Source of the DNA: Purshia tridentata
Lineage: Eukaryota; Streptophyta; Magnoliopsida; Rosales; Rosaceae
Reading direction: 5' to 3'
Length of the DNA: 61,949 nt
NCBI GenBank assembly: GCA_003254885.1
Contig: QANT01006763.1
Span: forward strand, 1 to 61,949
A program made the position numbers and the translations under genes. Below the pieces are notes generated by a model, which worked only from the letters and a program-made list of their open reading frames with translations, did no database searches and was not told the DNA's origin. Positions 1 to 12,179 of the stretch are shown piece by piece. Position 1 is the stretch's first letter; the number at the start of each line of letters is the position of its first letter.

Positions 1-2605
1 TGCTGAGTTGCTGAATGTGAAGGGCAAAAGTTTTCAAATCTGATGAACAATTGTTTGGTTTACAATGCATATTAATTGATGCAATGGTAAGAAAAGCACT
101 TTTGTTAACTAAATTTTTATAATTTTTATTACTCATATATACTTATCAATGCTGCTATTGCTATTATACACTTATGGATGATCAAACTAAGCCATTGGAG
201 TAATTTTTCAAATCACTAATCACTCTTTTTTAAAAATTTACATTCTCCACACTAACTTCTATTATTAAAATAACTAATTCTACCCCCCACATTTTTTAAT
301 ATTTTTAAATTTGAATGTACCTTGCTTCGTTCTTTATTATAAACACTTTTACTGTGACCCCCAAATATTAGCACATAATACTACAAGTGAGTAATCTCTC
401 TATTCATGTAGTTGCTTAAAAGTATTCTCTATAACTATGAATTAATAAATAGCTCACTAAATTACAACCTGCCTCTTATAACCTCCCATTTATCTATGGA
501 TTTATCATCTTTATTACTTCATCAAACTACATAGAATACCTTTTATTTCGGGCTTCACATCTGTTTTAAACATTTTTGGAAGACAACTTTAAATCCAACC
601 TCACATTAGGACTCAACTTTTTAGCATATAAAAAATACACAGATTTTCTTATATATCTATAATATGACTATTTTATCCAACATAACAAAACATGGTTGCA
701 CATTTTCTTATCTATATAGATGTGCTTTCATCAGTTACTCATGTCTATCTTGCAGCTTTTAGGATGTTCCTCACCCAGACAAAATAGATGAGAAGACTTC
801 ATATGATTAGCTTTTGTGATTATGTAACTTTCCATATCCTTCAATTACGTTTTAAAAAAATTCTGGCATAAGTCACAAGCACTTTTTCTCTTTTACTAAA
901 TCTGGTTTACATAAAACATTCATGTCTCAACTTTCCAGGACATTAGACAAGACAATATCATTGTTCGAGGTTCAACAAGCAGCAACCAAACCTCCCAAAC
1001 CTGACAATCATAAATGATCTCCAGTTGTTACAAAACCAAGAAGTGACCCATTGACACAACGCTAGAAGCGGTGTTCAGCAGCAAAAAACAAAAGGACTCA
1101 ATCAGGGAAACATGGATGCCCAATGGTTCAAATCCAGAAACTTAATAACTATTCTCTCACTTACAAAATTAATAGCTGCTATATTAATTGTTTTTATTGC
1201 ATTTTTACAGCTGACAAGCTAAAATAGTTAGAGACAGAGAAGGGAATTATAATACGATTTGTTATTAGACACAGGTACACTTATCCAATAATGCAAATGA
1301 TTTATTAAACTCCTTACTTCAGAATGATAATTTTGACAACATATACTAATTCATTTTTCTTGCCTTTCAATACAACTCCTGGTATGCTTAGAACCAAGGT
1401 AGCCTGTTATCTCCAGTCAATTGTATAAAACTCATGCAATGCATGATGCATATATATTCCCTTGAGAACCAATCATAAGAACAAAATTTTAAAATCCTTT
1501 CGCAGCCTTTTTAAAATTATTTTATGTTTTAAATTTCTACATTGATTCAAAACTAAAATTATTTTTGTGAACCTCATGCAGTCTTACCATTGTATATATC
1601 CAGAACCCAAATATACTTTACAACACCTGTCAATAAGTGGGATGCTGACTTCTATATTAAAGTTGATGTTCATGTGCACATAAACATTTGACAAGCATTT
1701 TTCTATTAACGTTTTATAGGAAATCAATGCCTCATAAATGCCTTCAAAGGTATGGTTCAATATCTATTACACATATAAAGTATATCTGCATTTTTGCTGG
1801 GTAAATGTTTCTTCTAAGTATTTTTTGGGTTTGTATCTAAGTGGGTTATCTTTCTGGTTTTACATTTTACTCTTCTTTCTTTTCTTTTAAAGGTTTGTAC
1901 GTGTTGAATTATTTTTTACTTCTTTCTATATATAAAAATGTTTAGTACCTAAATTCAACATAATATTACCTCACTTTTAGAGTGATAATTTCTCTAATAC
2001 AAAAAAATTGATATGGAAAATATGAAGCATTAATTGTTTAAATTATGTTTCTTTGTAGGGAAGATACAAGTAGCTTTGCTATGCAATTCAAGAAATAGAA
2101 ATTCTCCAAATTCAAAGTAACTTCATGCCTTCGCATTGTGAGGTACCTACTTCATTATACTTTACTGTTGTTAATCCCTTTTTTAGAGAAATATATAAAA
2201 ATCAATAGTGTGTATACCTATTTTTAGTTTATGTAAACAAATGGTGGACAAAGAAGCAAAGTCAATATGATTCACTCTATATAGACCAACTTACATCCAT
2301 CAACTAACAATGTGATTCCAAAACATTATTTTTTTATGAGTTTCTATTATGATCTTGAATTTACATATGTTTTATCTGGTGTACAGATAATTTTGCAAAT
2401 AGATGGAGACATCTTTTAGAAGAAAAAAACTTTTGCCAACATGTTCAACCAATTGATTTTCCTTCGCTCCATCCAGTTTTGGCCAAGTAAACACACGTCT
2501 GTTAAACTTATGATCCAACTATTTCAGGTTCATGTTCCTTCCCTTTGATTAATCTATTGAAACTTGCTAAACCTTTGGTTTAAACATTAATCTACAAAAT
2601 ATTAT

Positions 2606-2788
2606 TTATAAAATTGTTTGTTGCTTAACTACTTCAATTTGTGTTACAATTTGCTTTATTCCTACAATATTGACCAAGGGATTATTTACAGTCACATCAG
2701 ACAACAGGTCAAAGTGTACTATCACCAAACACATTCTAGACACCAAAAGAGAACACAAGCCCACCAACAATGAGGAACAATCCCCCAA
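2606..2788 (-). pseudogene. possible RPA-like OB-fold remnant inside the Helitron
   Basis: A 60-residue minus-strand reading frame contains a stretch (VHFDLLSD...PLVNIVGI) that resembles the 'F..L......LIDVIG' segment of plant replication protein A1-like OB folds. Plant Helitrons often carry captured RPA1-like genes, so this would be a decayed exon. No flanking exons could be joined to it. The similarity is by eye, and chance is possible. Confidence 0.2.
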
Positions 2789-3060
2789 AACCCATTAACC
2801 CACTTTGTTTTCGTGCGAACAACTTATCATGAATCCATTGATCTTTTATTTAATATTACATACAATTGTCTCATAAAGGTTGTAATATTTGTCTACATAG
2901 AACATAGAATCAATCTATATTTTGTAAATTAAACTTCATTAATATTAGTGTTTACATATATTCATTGTCACATATGTGTAAACACTCTTATCTTTCCAGT
3001 AAATTTTATAAGCTTTCTATTAAAATTTTATAACACTTTTTCATATTTTATAGGCTTTTA

Positions 3061-3093
3061 ACACCCGCATCATCGCGCGGGCACAATAGCTAA
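3061..3093 (+). repeat. second Helitron-like 3' terminus
   Basis: A CCCGC...GCGGG hairpin (3064-3081) is followed by CTAA at 3090-3093, with the following base A rather than the usual T. It closely resembles the terminus ending at 4090. This suggests either an older copy whose junction has mutated or a nested element. Confidence 0.45.
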
Positions 3094-4090
3094 ATATTTC
3101 CAACTAACAAATTTTATACTCATTGTCACTAACAAATTTTTGAAATTGTTATTTCTATGTAAAGTCGTTCCAACTAGTCATCACATAATCTTTCTACCTA
3201 AATATTTCCATCTTAATAAAACAAATAAACAGGCAAAAAATACAACTCCAATTGTTTTACCTGATTCTCTATTCATTTATTTTACTTTAGCATTACCTAC
3301 TCCCTTGCCAAATCAGATTTAACTTTTCCATGCTTGCTATATATGTATCTTAAAAATTTGATTACACTTACTTAAAAATAATTGCCAATATTATAAGCAA
3401 CATTGTATGCAATCAATTGCTACACCTCAGTCAAACATTTTTTAACACTTTGCTTCATTACATTCATCAATTGTGTGCTGCCATTTTTTTCCATGTTATC
3501 AATTGCAATTAATCCATGCTTTTCATTTGCATGGCCAAAAATATAAGTGCTTAATCTACACTAACAAATAATCCTTTCCAAATTTACAGCCACTATAGAT
3601 GTCAAGGTAAAAAAGATGAGCCTACTACTTCACACAATCAAGAGGAAAAGACTACCGCTTCCAGGGATGCATAACCAGCTAAAAATCTCACTAGCAACTG
3701 AGATGACATCTTCCACTAGCCCAACTATGAACATCTACCCATCCCTGTATTTTTTGAATACTGCCAACCTTTTAAGTATGCTGACATGTAATTGTCTCAC
3801 TATGTATCTTTTAATCCTTTTTGAATGCTGATTGGTTTTTTAAGATATGAACAATATGGTAAGATGACAATCAGTATCATTAGTTTGCATTTTGTAACTT
3901 AAACATGACAACAAACATTGATGTCAATGTAATATTTAGATTGCCATATATATGTAAAAATATTTACTCTTTATATAATTTTCTACTTCTTTCTTTCAAT
4001 TTTACTAACTCTGATATTCAAAATGTATAATTATTGTCTATGTTTTATAAATCTTTAAAACCCACAGCATGGCGCGGGCTCCCTTTCTAG

Positions 4091-4686
4091 TACAGATAAA
4101 AACAGAAACTGGAAGAATGTCACAAAAACAAAATCAACAATGGATGAGCATAAAGGTCAACAGGACGACGTCGTCTCGTATGGAACCAGCATTACGATAG
4201 AGTTGGCATATTTTGAACACGTCGAGATTTGAAACTCCATCCAATCAAACTATGCCATGTCATAATAAGCAACGCGTACACGTCCAACTCATCCAGACTG
4301 ACGGAATTGCCACTGACAAAACTATGAAGTATTTCCCCCTAAAGGAAAACATATCTTCAAAGGAAGGATATTTAAGTCAATTTAAACGTGTATACAATTC
4401 AAAAGAGTTTCGTACATAAAATTGGTTTAAATATTTTTTTGCTGCACCTAATTTTTGTTTTGATAATCCGACTTATTACTGTTCCCTTAAAACCCGGTAT
4501 ATAAATAAACAAAGAAGAAAGAAAGAGAGAAAATAAAAGACAAAAAAGCAAAATGAAAATTGTTGGTGGAAAATGTGTAAATGGCGTAGTGTGAGTAGGT
4601 AGTGAAATCTCCAAATTGAAGGGTTCCATTAATCATTTTGTTTGATCTTCGTCAATTTCGAGCTGAACATCCTCTGCGGTTTCGCC
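4091..4686 (+). promoter_or_regulatory. upstream region of the AIM24-like gene
   Basis: These 596 bases lie between the Helitron end and the first ATG of the next gene, so its promoter and 5' leader must lie here or in the Helitron. A perfect 12-base palindrome, GACGACGTCGTC (4164-4175), holds a GACGTC C-box core of the kind bound by bZIP factors. No TATA box is convincing. Confidence 0.3.
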
Positions 4687-7600
4687 ATGGCTGCACCGTT
4701 TTTATCAACGTCATTTCAGCCTTACGTGTACCAGGTACTGTTTCCGTCTCTCTGCAATTCCATCATAATGTTATCGTAGGCCATCTGTTTGGCTGCTGGG
4801 AAAGCTCTGGAAAGAAAGTATGAAATTGATTAATTTCTGCATCTGTTGTGTCGATTGCTTATCGGTAGAGGCTGAATGAAGCATTGGATTTTGACTCGTT
4901 CGGGGTTTCTTTGAATTATAGGGTTTTTGTTTAGTTTTGATCTGTTGTTTTTGCTTCAATTCATGGTTTTAATTGGTGGTGGCTTTATTTTTTAACTAGC
5001 TGATGATTCAGGAATTGCAGCGTTTACTTTGATGTTTAAGATTTGTTTAGGTAGCGTTCAATTGATAGTTATTTAGATGCTTCTGATTTAGTTTAGCCAG
5101 ATTTTGTGTTGAAGGAGAAAATTATGGGTACATGGGTTTTGTAAGAACTAAGAAACATATAAGAAAATGCTGAAGTAGAAAATAAGTAGAATGCTAGATA
5201 GGGTAGATTAGTTATGGATAATTGGATATGTTGAAGTGATAAAAGTTCTCCGATCTTTGTCTGTATGGCTCACATAGATGATCCGTGAAATCTATATTTC
5301 AACTTCAAGGATCCAGATGGTAAGGTAAGATAGGTTCATAAAGGAATTACAAAAAACTGTGGTGGATAAACTACAAATGCGACGTTGAACATATTTTGGT
5401 ACATTGGCATGCCTGCGTCTAAGAAGTCTGGTGAGGTGATAGATACTGCATTCGCGGTATGGTTGTGCCACCATTAACCTATAAATTATATTCTGCAAAC
5501 ATAGATCTTCAGCCACTTGAGTCAATGGGTTGTCATGGTGTCTCTGTTGGAGGGGGGTGGACTTTTGAGTATGAAACATGATGAGAACTACCACTACGGA
5601 TGGGTGTGCTTCCGATTTGTTTGGATACCTGAGGTGTGCATCCATCTTGGTGGCTGGCATTCGTCCACAAAATGATGTGGTAGTGTTTCATAGATTCTTA
5701 TCTGGGTCTGTTTTGGGGCTCTTTTATTTACAAGTAAAACACTGACACATACACCAGCACACCATTTGCGATTCAAATTGGGAATTATATTTTTATCACT
5801 ACCACCAGTACCACCAGCATTGCTACTGATAAAAGATGCAGATTAATTGTGTATATCAAATTGTACAGAAGTTTAACATCTGTGTAAACCAAGAGATACA
5901 TGTTTCAAAGGAAGTACAGACTTTAGATGGAATACTCTCTAGTGATTTCTGCTTCATCATAGGTCTCCTACTTACCATTGCTCCTACTGGTAAATGGCAA
6001 ATAGAGACTAATTACACCGACATAAGTAGGGGCTTCCACACATATTGGCAGAAAAGTGCAGTATGTTGAGTAGAATACATCTGCAAAAAACCTTTTCCCT
6101 TTGTTTGGAGTATTTTGTTTGCTTTGTACCCATCTTTATTGCTTTATTTTTTAGAAGCATTTTAATTTTGATATATGGTAATATATAATACACTTTTAAT
6201 TGAAATAGGTCCTTTTTTATGGTCTCTGGTTTGGTCCAAGAAAAACCCATGCTTATATTAAGTTGTATTGTGCAACTACTTGACAGTCTATGTTGTCTGT
6301 ATTCATTCTTAAAATCATGTTTGATAATGTACTGTAGAGCCCCCAAGATGCTGTGATACCTTTTCAAATTTTGGGCGGTGAAGCTCAACTGGTTCAGGTA
6401 TATGCTATAAGCATCCAAATCTTTTTCATTTATGTGTGTATCTTTGCTTCTGTATCTTATGATTTATTTTCTCACCAGAAATTAAAACTTTTTCTTTGAT
6501 TTGGTTTTTGCGTTGTCAGATAATGTTGAAGCCAGAAGAAAAGGTTGTTGCGAAGCCTGGTAAGTTGCAAGCTTGGACTTTTTCTTTTTATATGGTGCAT
6601 TATAATTTTCACAATACAGTTGACTGATATTCTGTCTTGGTTCTGAGTTAGAGTGTGTATTTGTTGTTATTATTATGTGTGTACTGATTGATGAATGAAT
6701 TTTAGGTTCAATGTGCTTCATGTCTGGGTCAATCGAAATGGAAAATGTTTTTGTTCCTGAAAATGAAGTAGGCATGTGGCAGTGGCTTTTTGGCAGGACA
6801 GTCAGTAGCGTAGTTATTCACAATCGTGGTCCAGGTGACGGATTTGTTGGAATTGCTGCACCTTCTCTTGCGAGAATTCTCCCGGTTTGTGATTTTTAAT
6901 CATGCCAACTTTCTGTCGATAAGGCATTTTCTTGATACTTCTGCATAGCTTTTGATCCAACCACCGTATATAACTTATTAGAGTTTTGGTTATGCATTCT
7001 TATTTGTTGACAGATTGATTTGGCAATGTTTGGTGGTGAGATTTTATGCCAGGTATAGCTAACTTGTCCATCTGGGATTGTTCATTGTTTGAATGAGTAA
7101 TTTTTTTTCTGTCAGTTTATGTTCCCAGTTTGCAGTGAATATTTTGGATACTCCATGTTTTCTTCTGTGACAGTCAACTTGTAATTTTCTTGTCTTCATC
7201 AACTGAATTTTTATGGGACTTTGTTATAATTTTTGTAGCCAGATGCATTCCTTTGTTCTGTCAATGATGTTAAAGTCAGTAGTACAATTGATCAAAGGGG
7301 ACGTAATGTTATTCCTGGTGCGGAGGTGAGATATTGGGAGGTCCAGAATTGCTTCTCATTTTCTATTTTGTCTCTTTAATTTGTTTCTCAAGGTACATTC
7401 AGTTTTGTTTTCTTTTGTCTATCTGACTGCCATGTTAATGTCACTATAGGTATTTCTAAGACAGAAGCTATCTGGCCAAGGGCTTGCATTTATACATGCA
7501 GGTGGATCTGGTATGCATTTCTTGAAACATTTATATGTAGGCAAATTTCAGATTGGGCCCTCTTAAGAGTTTGGGTCGGGCCCAAATGCTGGAGATAATG

Positions 7601-9144
7601 CTATTTCTAGCATAATATTGAAGGCATTTTCTGCCTGTTCAAGGTTTAAAATTTTTCTTGGTAGTTCTGTTCCAGGTTTTGCCGTGTTTGCCATATCCTG
7701 TTCAGTCGTTTTCTTGGTTTTTAAATATAAAATTCAAATGTGTAGTTTTCATGTGTTTTCCAAATCTGATTACCTTTCTTCTTTTTCCTTTTTTTTTTTG
7801 GGTCCTCTTTTTCCCTTTCTGTTTTAGCTCTAATCTTTTACCTTTGATCCTGAACAAAATTTTTTTATAATTTCTTTTGTTAGGTGATTAGATTAATTAT
7901 GCTTTCTTGGAAACTCTAATTAGTTGGGATTAAGGCTTAGTTAAGTTATTGAGTAGAGAATTATCATCATTAGACTATTCATAGGGTCTTTATGGATTTC
8001 TCCTTTTGCTAGTTGTACAGAAAAATCTTGAGGTGGGTGAGGTACTATCTGTTGATGTGTCCTGTATAGCTGCCGTGACATCGACAGTCAATGTCCAAAT
8101 TAAATACAATGGTCCCATGAGAAGAGCAGTGTTTGGCGTAAGTTCCTACCATTTCTGGAAATTTTCACTCTTTTTGCCAATGCTTTTATGTTGATAACAT
8201 AGTTGGCACTGTGCATTACATGCTCATAATCTTGCAAGTTTGTCATTTGTATTATTGAATCTTGAGTTGGGTGAGCCTATTAGGGATACCACAGAGTGGT
8301 CCAATCCCAGCTGTTGCTTGGCATGTAGGTTATGGTGTCAACCACCAATTCAGATATAGATTGGACCTCCATGACCATCGCAAAGGTCCTTAGCACATCT
8401 GTTATCTATATTTTGGGCAGCCAGCGACAACAGAGAGATTTAAGAAGTCTTAAGACTACAAAGATTACCAAATTAACCTGATCCTCGTATAGTTGCATGG
8501 CGTCTGGATATTGCCCGTGCTAATTTATAGACACGATGCAATGAAAAGGTGGTTTGAATAATCAGGGTTTAGGCAATGCTGAAATAATTATTTTCAATGC
8601 AAATGACCTTATTTTAGGGCTCCCACTCCCATTTTGAAACCCTATGCTAATGCACTTTTTGGCTCTCCAAATTTTATTTCTTCATTATGTTGTTTCTTTT
8701 TGTTTCCAAGCATCAATTTTCATAACTGTTGAAAAATCACAGGGTGACAATCTAGTAACAGCTGTTCTAACTGGGCCAGGCATCGTCTTCATTCAGAGTT
8801 TACCTTTTCATCGGTTTTCTCAGCGCATTGCTAGGTATTGTTTTCTTGCAATGAACTGAAATAGTTCCTTTACTCCCCCATTTTAGTTTTCTCAGCGCAT
8901 TGCTAGGTATTGTTTTCTTGTAATGAACTGAAATAGTTCCTTTACTCCCCCATTTTCTTTGACTTCATTTACTTCGGCTTTATTTCTAGCATTAATAAAG
9001 TGCATTCATGTTTTGTTTACGGATTACAGGTCTGTTACATCTCCAAACATTCGGGAAAATCCAAAGTTCCTCGTTCAGATAGCCGTTTTCTTTTTCCTGG
9101 CATATGTTGTGATTGTATCTTCATTAATCTTGACCGATGTATGA
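4687..9144 (+). CDS. AIM24-like (DUF124, TRAP-like fold) mitochondrial protein
   Basis: Ten exons: 4687-4734, 6338-6397, 6520-6559, 6706-6884, 7014-7052, 7239-7325, 7450-7510, 8013-8137, 8743-8834 and 9030-9144, encoding 281 residues. All introns are GT-AG and all phases join. The body matches the AIM24/DUF124 family, whose fold resembles the tryptophan RNA-binding attenuation protein: glycine-rich beta segments such as FMSGSIEMEN, FGGEILCQ and LAFIHAGGS. A hydrophobic C-terminal helix (about residues 258-276) suggests a membrane anchor. Yeast Aim24 supports mitochondrial inner-membrane organisation; the plant role is little known. The ATG at 4687 opens a short first exon (MAAPFLSTSFQ) followed by a 1.6-kb intron. 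The exon 9 donor is duplicated (8814-8956). Confidence 0.9.
8814..8956 (+). repeat. 72-bp tandem duplication across the AIM24 exon 9 donor
   Basis: Bases 8814-8884 are repeated almost perfectly at 8886-8956. The unit carries the last 21 bases of exon 9 plus its GT donor, so an equivalent donor sits at 8907. In front of the second copy, CCCCCATTTTAG makes an acceptor-like site and defines a 20-nt pseudo-microexon (8887-8906). Confidence 0.9.
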
Positions 9145-10093
9145 TTTTTACTTTTTTTTTGTCTTTCTTGCCCACTCTTCTTCTATTTACAAAGAACCAG
9201 TATCCTATCCGTTATTTTGCATATGGCAGTTAGGTTCAATTTCAATATAATCAGATCAATAGAAACAGAGGATTTTAGAATTTTTGTTTCTTGGATTTCT
9301 ATTGTCTTGTGTCTAAAGTTCTCAAGTCCATCATAGACTTGAAGAAGTGTTACAGGTTATAATATTGGGACCTGTAATGTTTGGGGGCTCTATGCATTTG
9401 CACCATATGGACTGCATCACCGATGCCTACTTGTGCCATGAACCAATCTTTTGATAACCACCTTTGCACGCACATCAATGCTTGAGTACTTGGCCTCAAA
9501 ATCATTTCTACACGTCAAGAGAGTTTTTGGTTAATTGTATAAAAAGTTTTAAAGAGTGAATTATACTGATGTCATTTGATTTTATGAATTTGTTTTTTGA
9601 ATGCTATAGTTTATGAATTTATGCTTGTGTCTCACTTAAGTTAATTTCGTCAATTTTATCTATTTTTTTCTATTAAATTTAATCACGTGTCAAGTACTTG
9701 ATCCCTGTTAGAAGTAAAAATAGTAATTCACTTCCTCTTTTTTAATGTTTTACCCTTGTTTTCATTCTTCTCATTTATAGACCAAAGCACAAGCCTTCTG
9801 TGTGAGATACAAATTAAACGGCAGCAGATCATTTGGCTTCCCTTTGCTATGGCCGCATGGGTGTGCTAACTTAAAAAGAATACTGGTTAGTGAGAGAGAG
9901 TGAAGTTTATCTTCTTGACTTAGCATCGTCAAGTTAATTTCCACTAGCTACGAAAAAAAAAAAACCTCAAGTATCATTTAATTCTAGAGAATTTTACAAA
10001 AGTATAAAAAACTTGAATAATTAAACATCTGTACGAGTACAAAATCTGAATTGACCCAAATTATCTAAAACAAAAAGAAAGTGTAAAACTTAA
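9145..10093. other. convergent intergenic region
   Basis: AT-rich spacer between the convergent AIM24-like and kinase genes, holding both 3' UTRs. A 12-base A run lies near 9953. I see no further gene, and no poly(T) on the plus strand that would mark a retroposed poly(A) tail of the kinase. Confidence 0.5.
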
Positions 10094-11002
10094 TTATTCT
10101 ATATCATCTTCAGATATCCATGGGAGAAAGCGAGTGATATAATGGAAAAATGGGTGCTGAAGAGCATCCACAGCCGTTGGCCTCTTCAGTGGATCCCAAG
10201 AGCACAATGAGGCCATCAGATCGATAGCGCAATCACTAGCCGAAGGAATTAGTGCAGAGAGATCAACACCAGAAAACTGCGGGAATTGATAGTTGATCTC
10301 CTTAGCGAGAAGGAGACCTTCAGTCCACGACTCCCTCGTCGGACAACCAAGAACCCTACAAATCTTGTACATCTGATCCACCTCACTCCCGCCGGGAAAT
10401 AAAGGCGTTAGAGTGAACAACTCCGCCATAATAGCGCCTATTGCCCACATATCAACCTTACGACCATATTTGAATGAGCCAAGCATCACCTCCGGGGCTC
10501 GATACCAGCGCGAGCCAATGTACCCCGTAAAGGGCGGACCCGACTCGATGTCCCGAGCAAGACCCATGTCAGCAATCTTCACCACATTTTTAGTAACCAA
10601 CAAGTTCTCGGGCTTCAGGTCGCGATGAACGTAGCCACGTGCATGCATGTAGGCAAGCCCTTGCAACACTTGAAAGCACACTTTTTTGACTTCGGACTCG
10701 GACAAGTAATGGCCCTTTTCTTGCGTTTCTTGCATGAGACGTAACAGGGTGCGCTCCATGTACTCGAACACGAAGAAAACGGTGTCGTGTTCTTTGATGA
10801 CTTCCTTGAGCTTCACGATGTTTGGGTGCTTCATTGTGCACAGTGACTTCACTTCTGGTAGAGTTAGAATCTCCTCCCATGAAGAATGCTTCTTCTTCAA
10901 TCGCTTGATGGCAACGACGTCGCAAGTCTGCTTGTGAACTGCGGACCAAACATTCCCAAATGATCCACTACCAACTTCTTTTACTAGCTCGTACCTCTCC
11001 AT
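10094..11002 (-). CDS. intronless MHK/RCK (CDKF-4-like) protein kinase, C-terminally short
   Basis: A single exon encodes 302 residues starting at MERYELVKEV. An in-frame extension upstream has no ATG, so the start at about 11002 is preferred. It shows GSGSFG (11-16), VAIK lysine 33, a PEVKSL alpha-C glutamate, HRDLKPEN (126-133), WYRAPEV and a CDK/MAPK-type C lobe. This fits the plant MHK/MAK-related kinases (CMGC group). Three oddities stand out. The metal-binding DFG is DMG (145-147). The activation lip reads TGY where I recall TEY in relatives. The protein stops about 140 residues short of the usual 430-460, just after the kinase core. The coding region lacks the many introns of the family, suggesting a retrocopy. 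The catalytic Lys, Glu and Asp are all present, so activity is possible. Confidence 0.85.
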   Translation of the reverse strand: MERYELVKEVGSGSFGNVWSAVHKQTCDVVAIKRLKKKHSSWEEILTLPEVKSLCTMKHPNIVKLKEVIKEHDTVFFVFEYMERTLLRLMQETQEKGHYLSESEVKKVCFQVLQGLAYMHARGYVHRDLKPENLLVTKNVVKIADMGLARDIESGPPFTGYIGSRWYRAPEVMLGSFKYGRKVDMWAIGAIMAELFTLTPLFPGGSEVDQMYKICRVLGCPTRESWTEGLLLAKEINYQFPQFSGVDLSALIPSASDCAIDLMASLCSWDPLKRPTAVDALQHPFFHYITRFLPWISEDDIE

Positions 11003-11948
11003 TTTAAGCCAACCAAAATCTTGCCACGTCACCAAGGTATATATATATATGATCTTCTCTACAGAGCCAAGCCTTCTGCTTTCTTTCTTTCTACTAGCCA
11101 CCCAATGTGTTTCCGTTCACCGCTCCAGACTCTAGAATCGAAGGGTATTCTTGTAATACCATGTCCCCGATCTATACAAAGTTGAAAAAATAGTCAGAAT
11201 TAGTAAGATTAAATTAAAAGTATATATTTGTTTGCATGATTTTATGTATATATTTTCAAATGCTTCTAAAGCATACAAATGTAATGTATACAATAAAAGT
11301 TGTAATATTTTAAATTTATATTCTGAAGTTTCTGATCGAGTACACCAATCATGTTAAATTGGGAAATACACACTAGGGTAATTGAGTGCCTAATATATAT
11401 ATTTTTGGAACCCATGTAGTAATATGCTAGGTCAAATCTATATACATCAAACATCAAAAATGAAAATTCACTGCTATCATATGTTCATATCGGGAAGAAC
11501 TTTCTATGTCAAAGAACATTTCCTACATCTCAAAAACAAAAAAAGAGAACATTTATCTAGGTACGTAGAACCATATAGTAAAATTTAATAGTAATTAAAT
11601 ACATTCAATTAGCATAATATATATACATAAACGTTTAATTATCATTGATTTATTAAAAAAGAATTTAACTACAATCATAATTATTCTAAATAATGAGCTA
11701 CGTTTCAGCCAACCGAAATCTTGGACTAGAGGTGTTGGTAATAGCTTTGTTGTTTGTGGAAACTGGAAACAAACAAAAAAATAAAAAAATCTTGGAGCAC
11801 AATATTTTTGTTGTTCAGTCAAAAAGAAAAAGAAATACAGAAAATCTTGGACGAAAAAAAAAACATATATAAAAAAGAAATAAACACCCTGCATCATGAA
11901 AAAGTAAAAATGGATAGATCATAGATATGTGATTCAAAGAGTACTCAC
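11003..11948 (-). other. kinase upstream region or leader intron, with a partial duplicate of the start region
   Basis: About 0.95 kb of AT-rich DNA upstream of the kinase ATG. On the minus strand a segment near 11703-11725 repeats about 22 bases that lie just before the kinase ATG (CAAGATTTxGGTTGGCTxAAA; 'QDFGWLK' if translated). No coding sequence follows it. An (AT)n tract lies at about 11040-11050. If the donor at 11948 is used, this stretch is mostly a 5' UTR intron; I could not identify the acceptor. Confidence 0.4.
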
Positions 11949-12050
11949 CTTTGCCAAGAACCAAGAGATGTAAAGCAGACTGGGATTGAACTCTGAATTT
12001 CTGAAGACCAAAGTCAGCGTGAGACTGGAAATGAGAGGAATTGACTCATC
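11949..12050 (-). other. candidate non-coding 5' exon of the kinase gene
   Basis: On the minus strand this stretch ends in AAAG|GTGAGT at 11948/11949, an excellent donor. It contains no long ORF and sits just downstream of the GC-rich promoter block at 12213-12300. It could be an untranslated first exon of the kinase transcript. Inferred from the splice signal and position only. Confidence 0.35.
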
Positions 12051-12179
12051 TGGACCTCATTATTTATTTTTTTCACTTCATTCCTCCTACCAACAGGAAA
12101 GGGTATTCTCGTAAATGCATGACAGGATTTTCTTGGGTCAAAAGCTTCTATAAACGGTGTCGCTGGCTAAGAAAAAGAC

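Larger units (their letters stand above)
1..4090 (+). mobile_element. Helitron-derived region, 3' terminus at 4090
   Basis: This AT-rich stretch has no host-like gene. It ends in a canonical plant Helitron 3' terminus: a short GC-rich hairpin (about 4060-4080, CCCACAGC...GCGCGGG) followed a few bases later by CTAG at 4087-4090 and then T, matching the CTRR|T rule for insertion between A and T. A second, similar terminus lies at 3061-3093, so the region is probably nested or tandem Helitron copies. No Rep/helicase ORF survives, so it appears non-autonomous. I could not place the 5' TC end; it may lie outside the window. The 3' end is well supported; the extent leftward is inferred. Confidence 0.6.

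Noticed and set aside
5292..5660. 122-codon minus-strand frame in AIM24 intron 1
   Set aside because: No recognisable domain and no splice partners; consistent with a chance ORF in an intron.
6008..6418. 136-codon minus-strand frame antisense to AIM24 exon 2
   Set aside because: AT-rich composition, no motif, and it overlaps a clearly coding exon on the other strand.
9953..9964. A run as the poly(A) tail of the retroposed kinase
   Set aside because: For a minus-strand gene the tail would appear as T on the plus strand, so the orientation is wrong.
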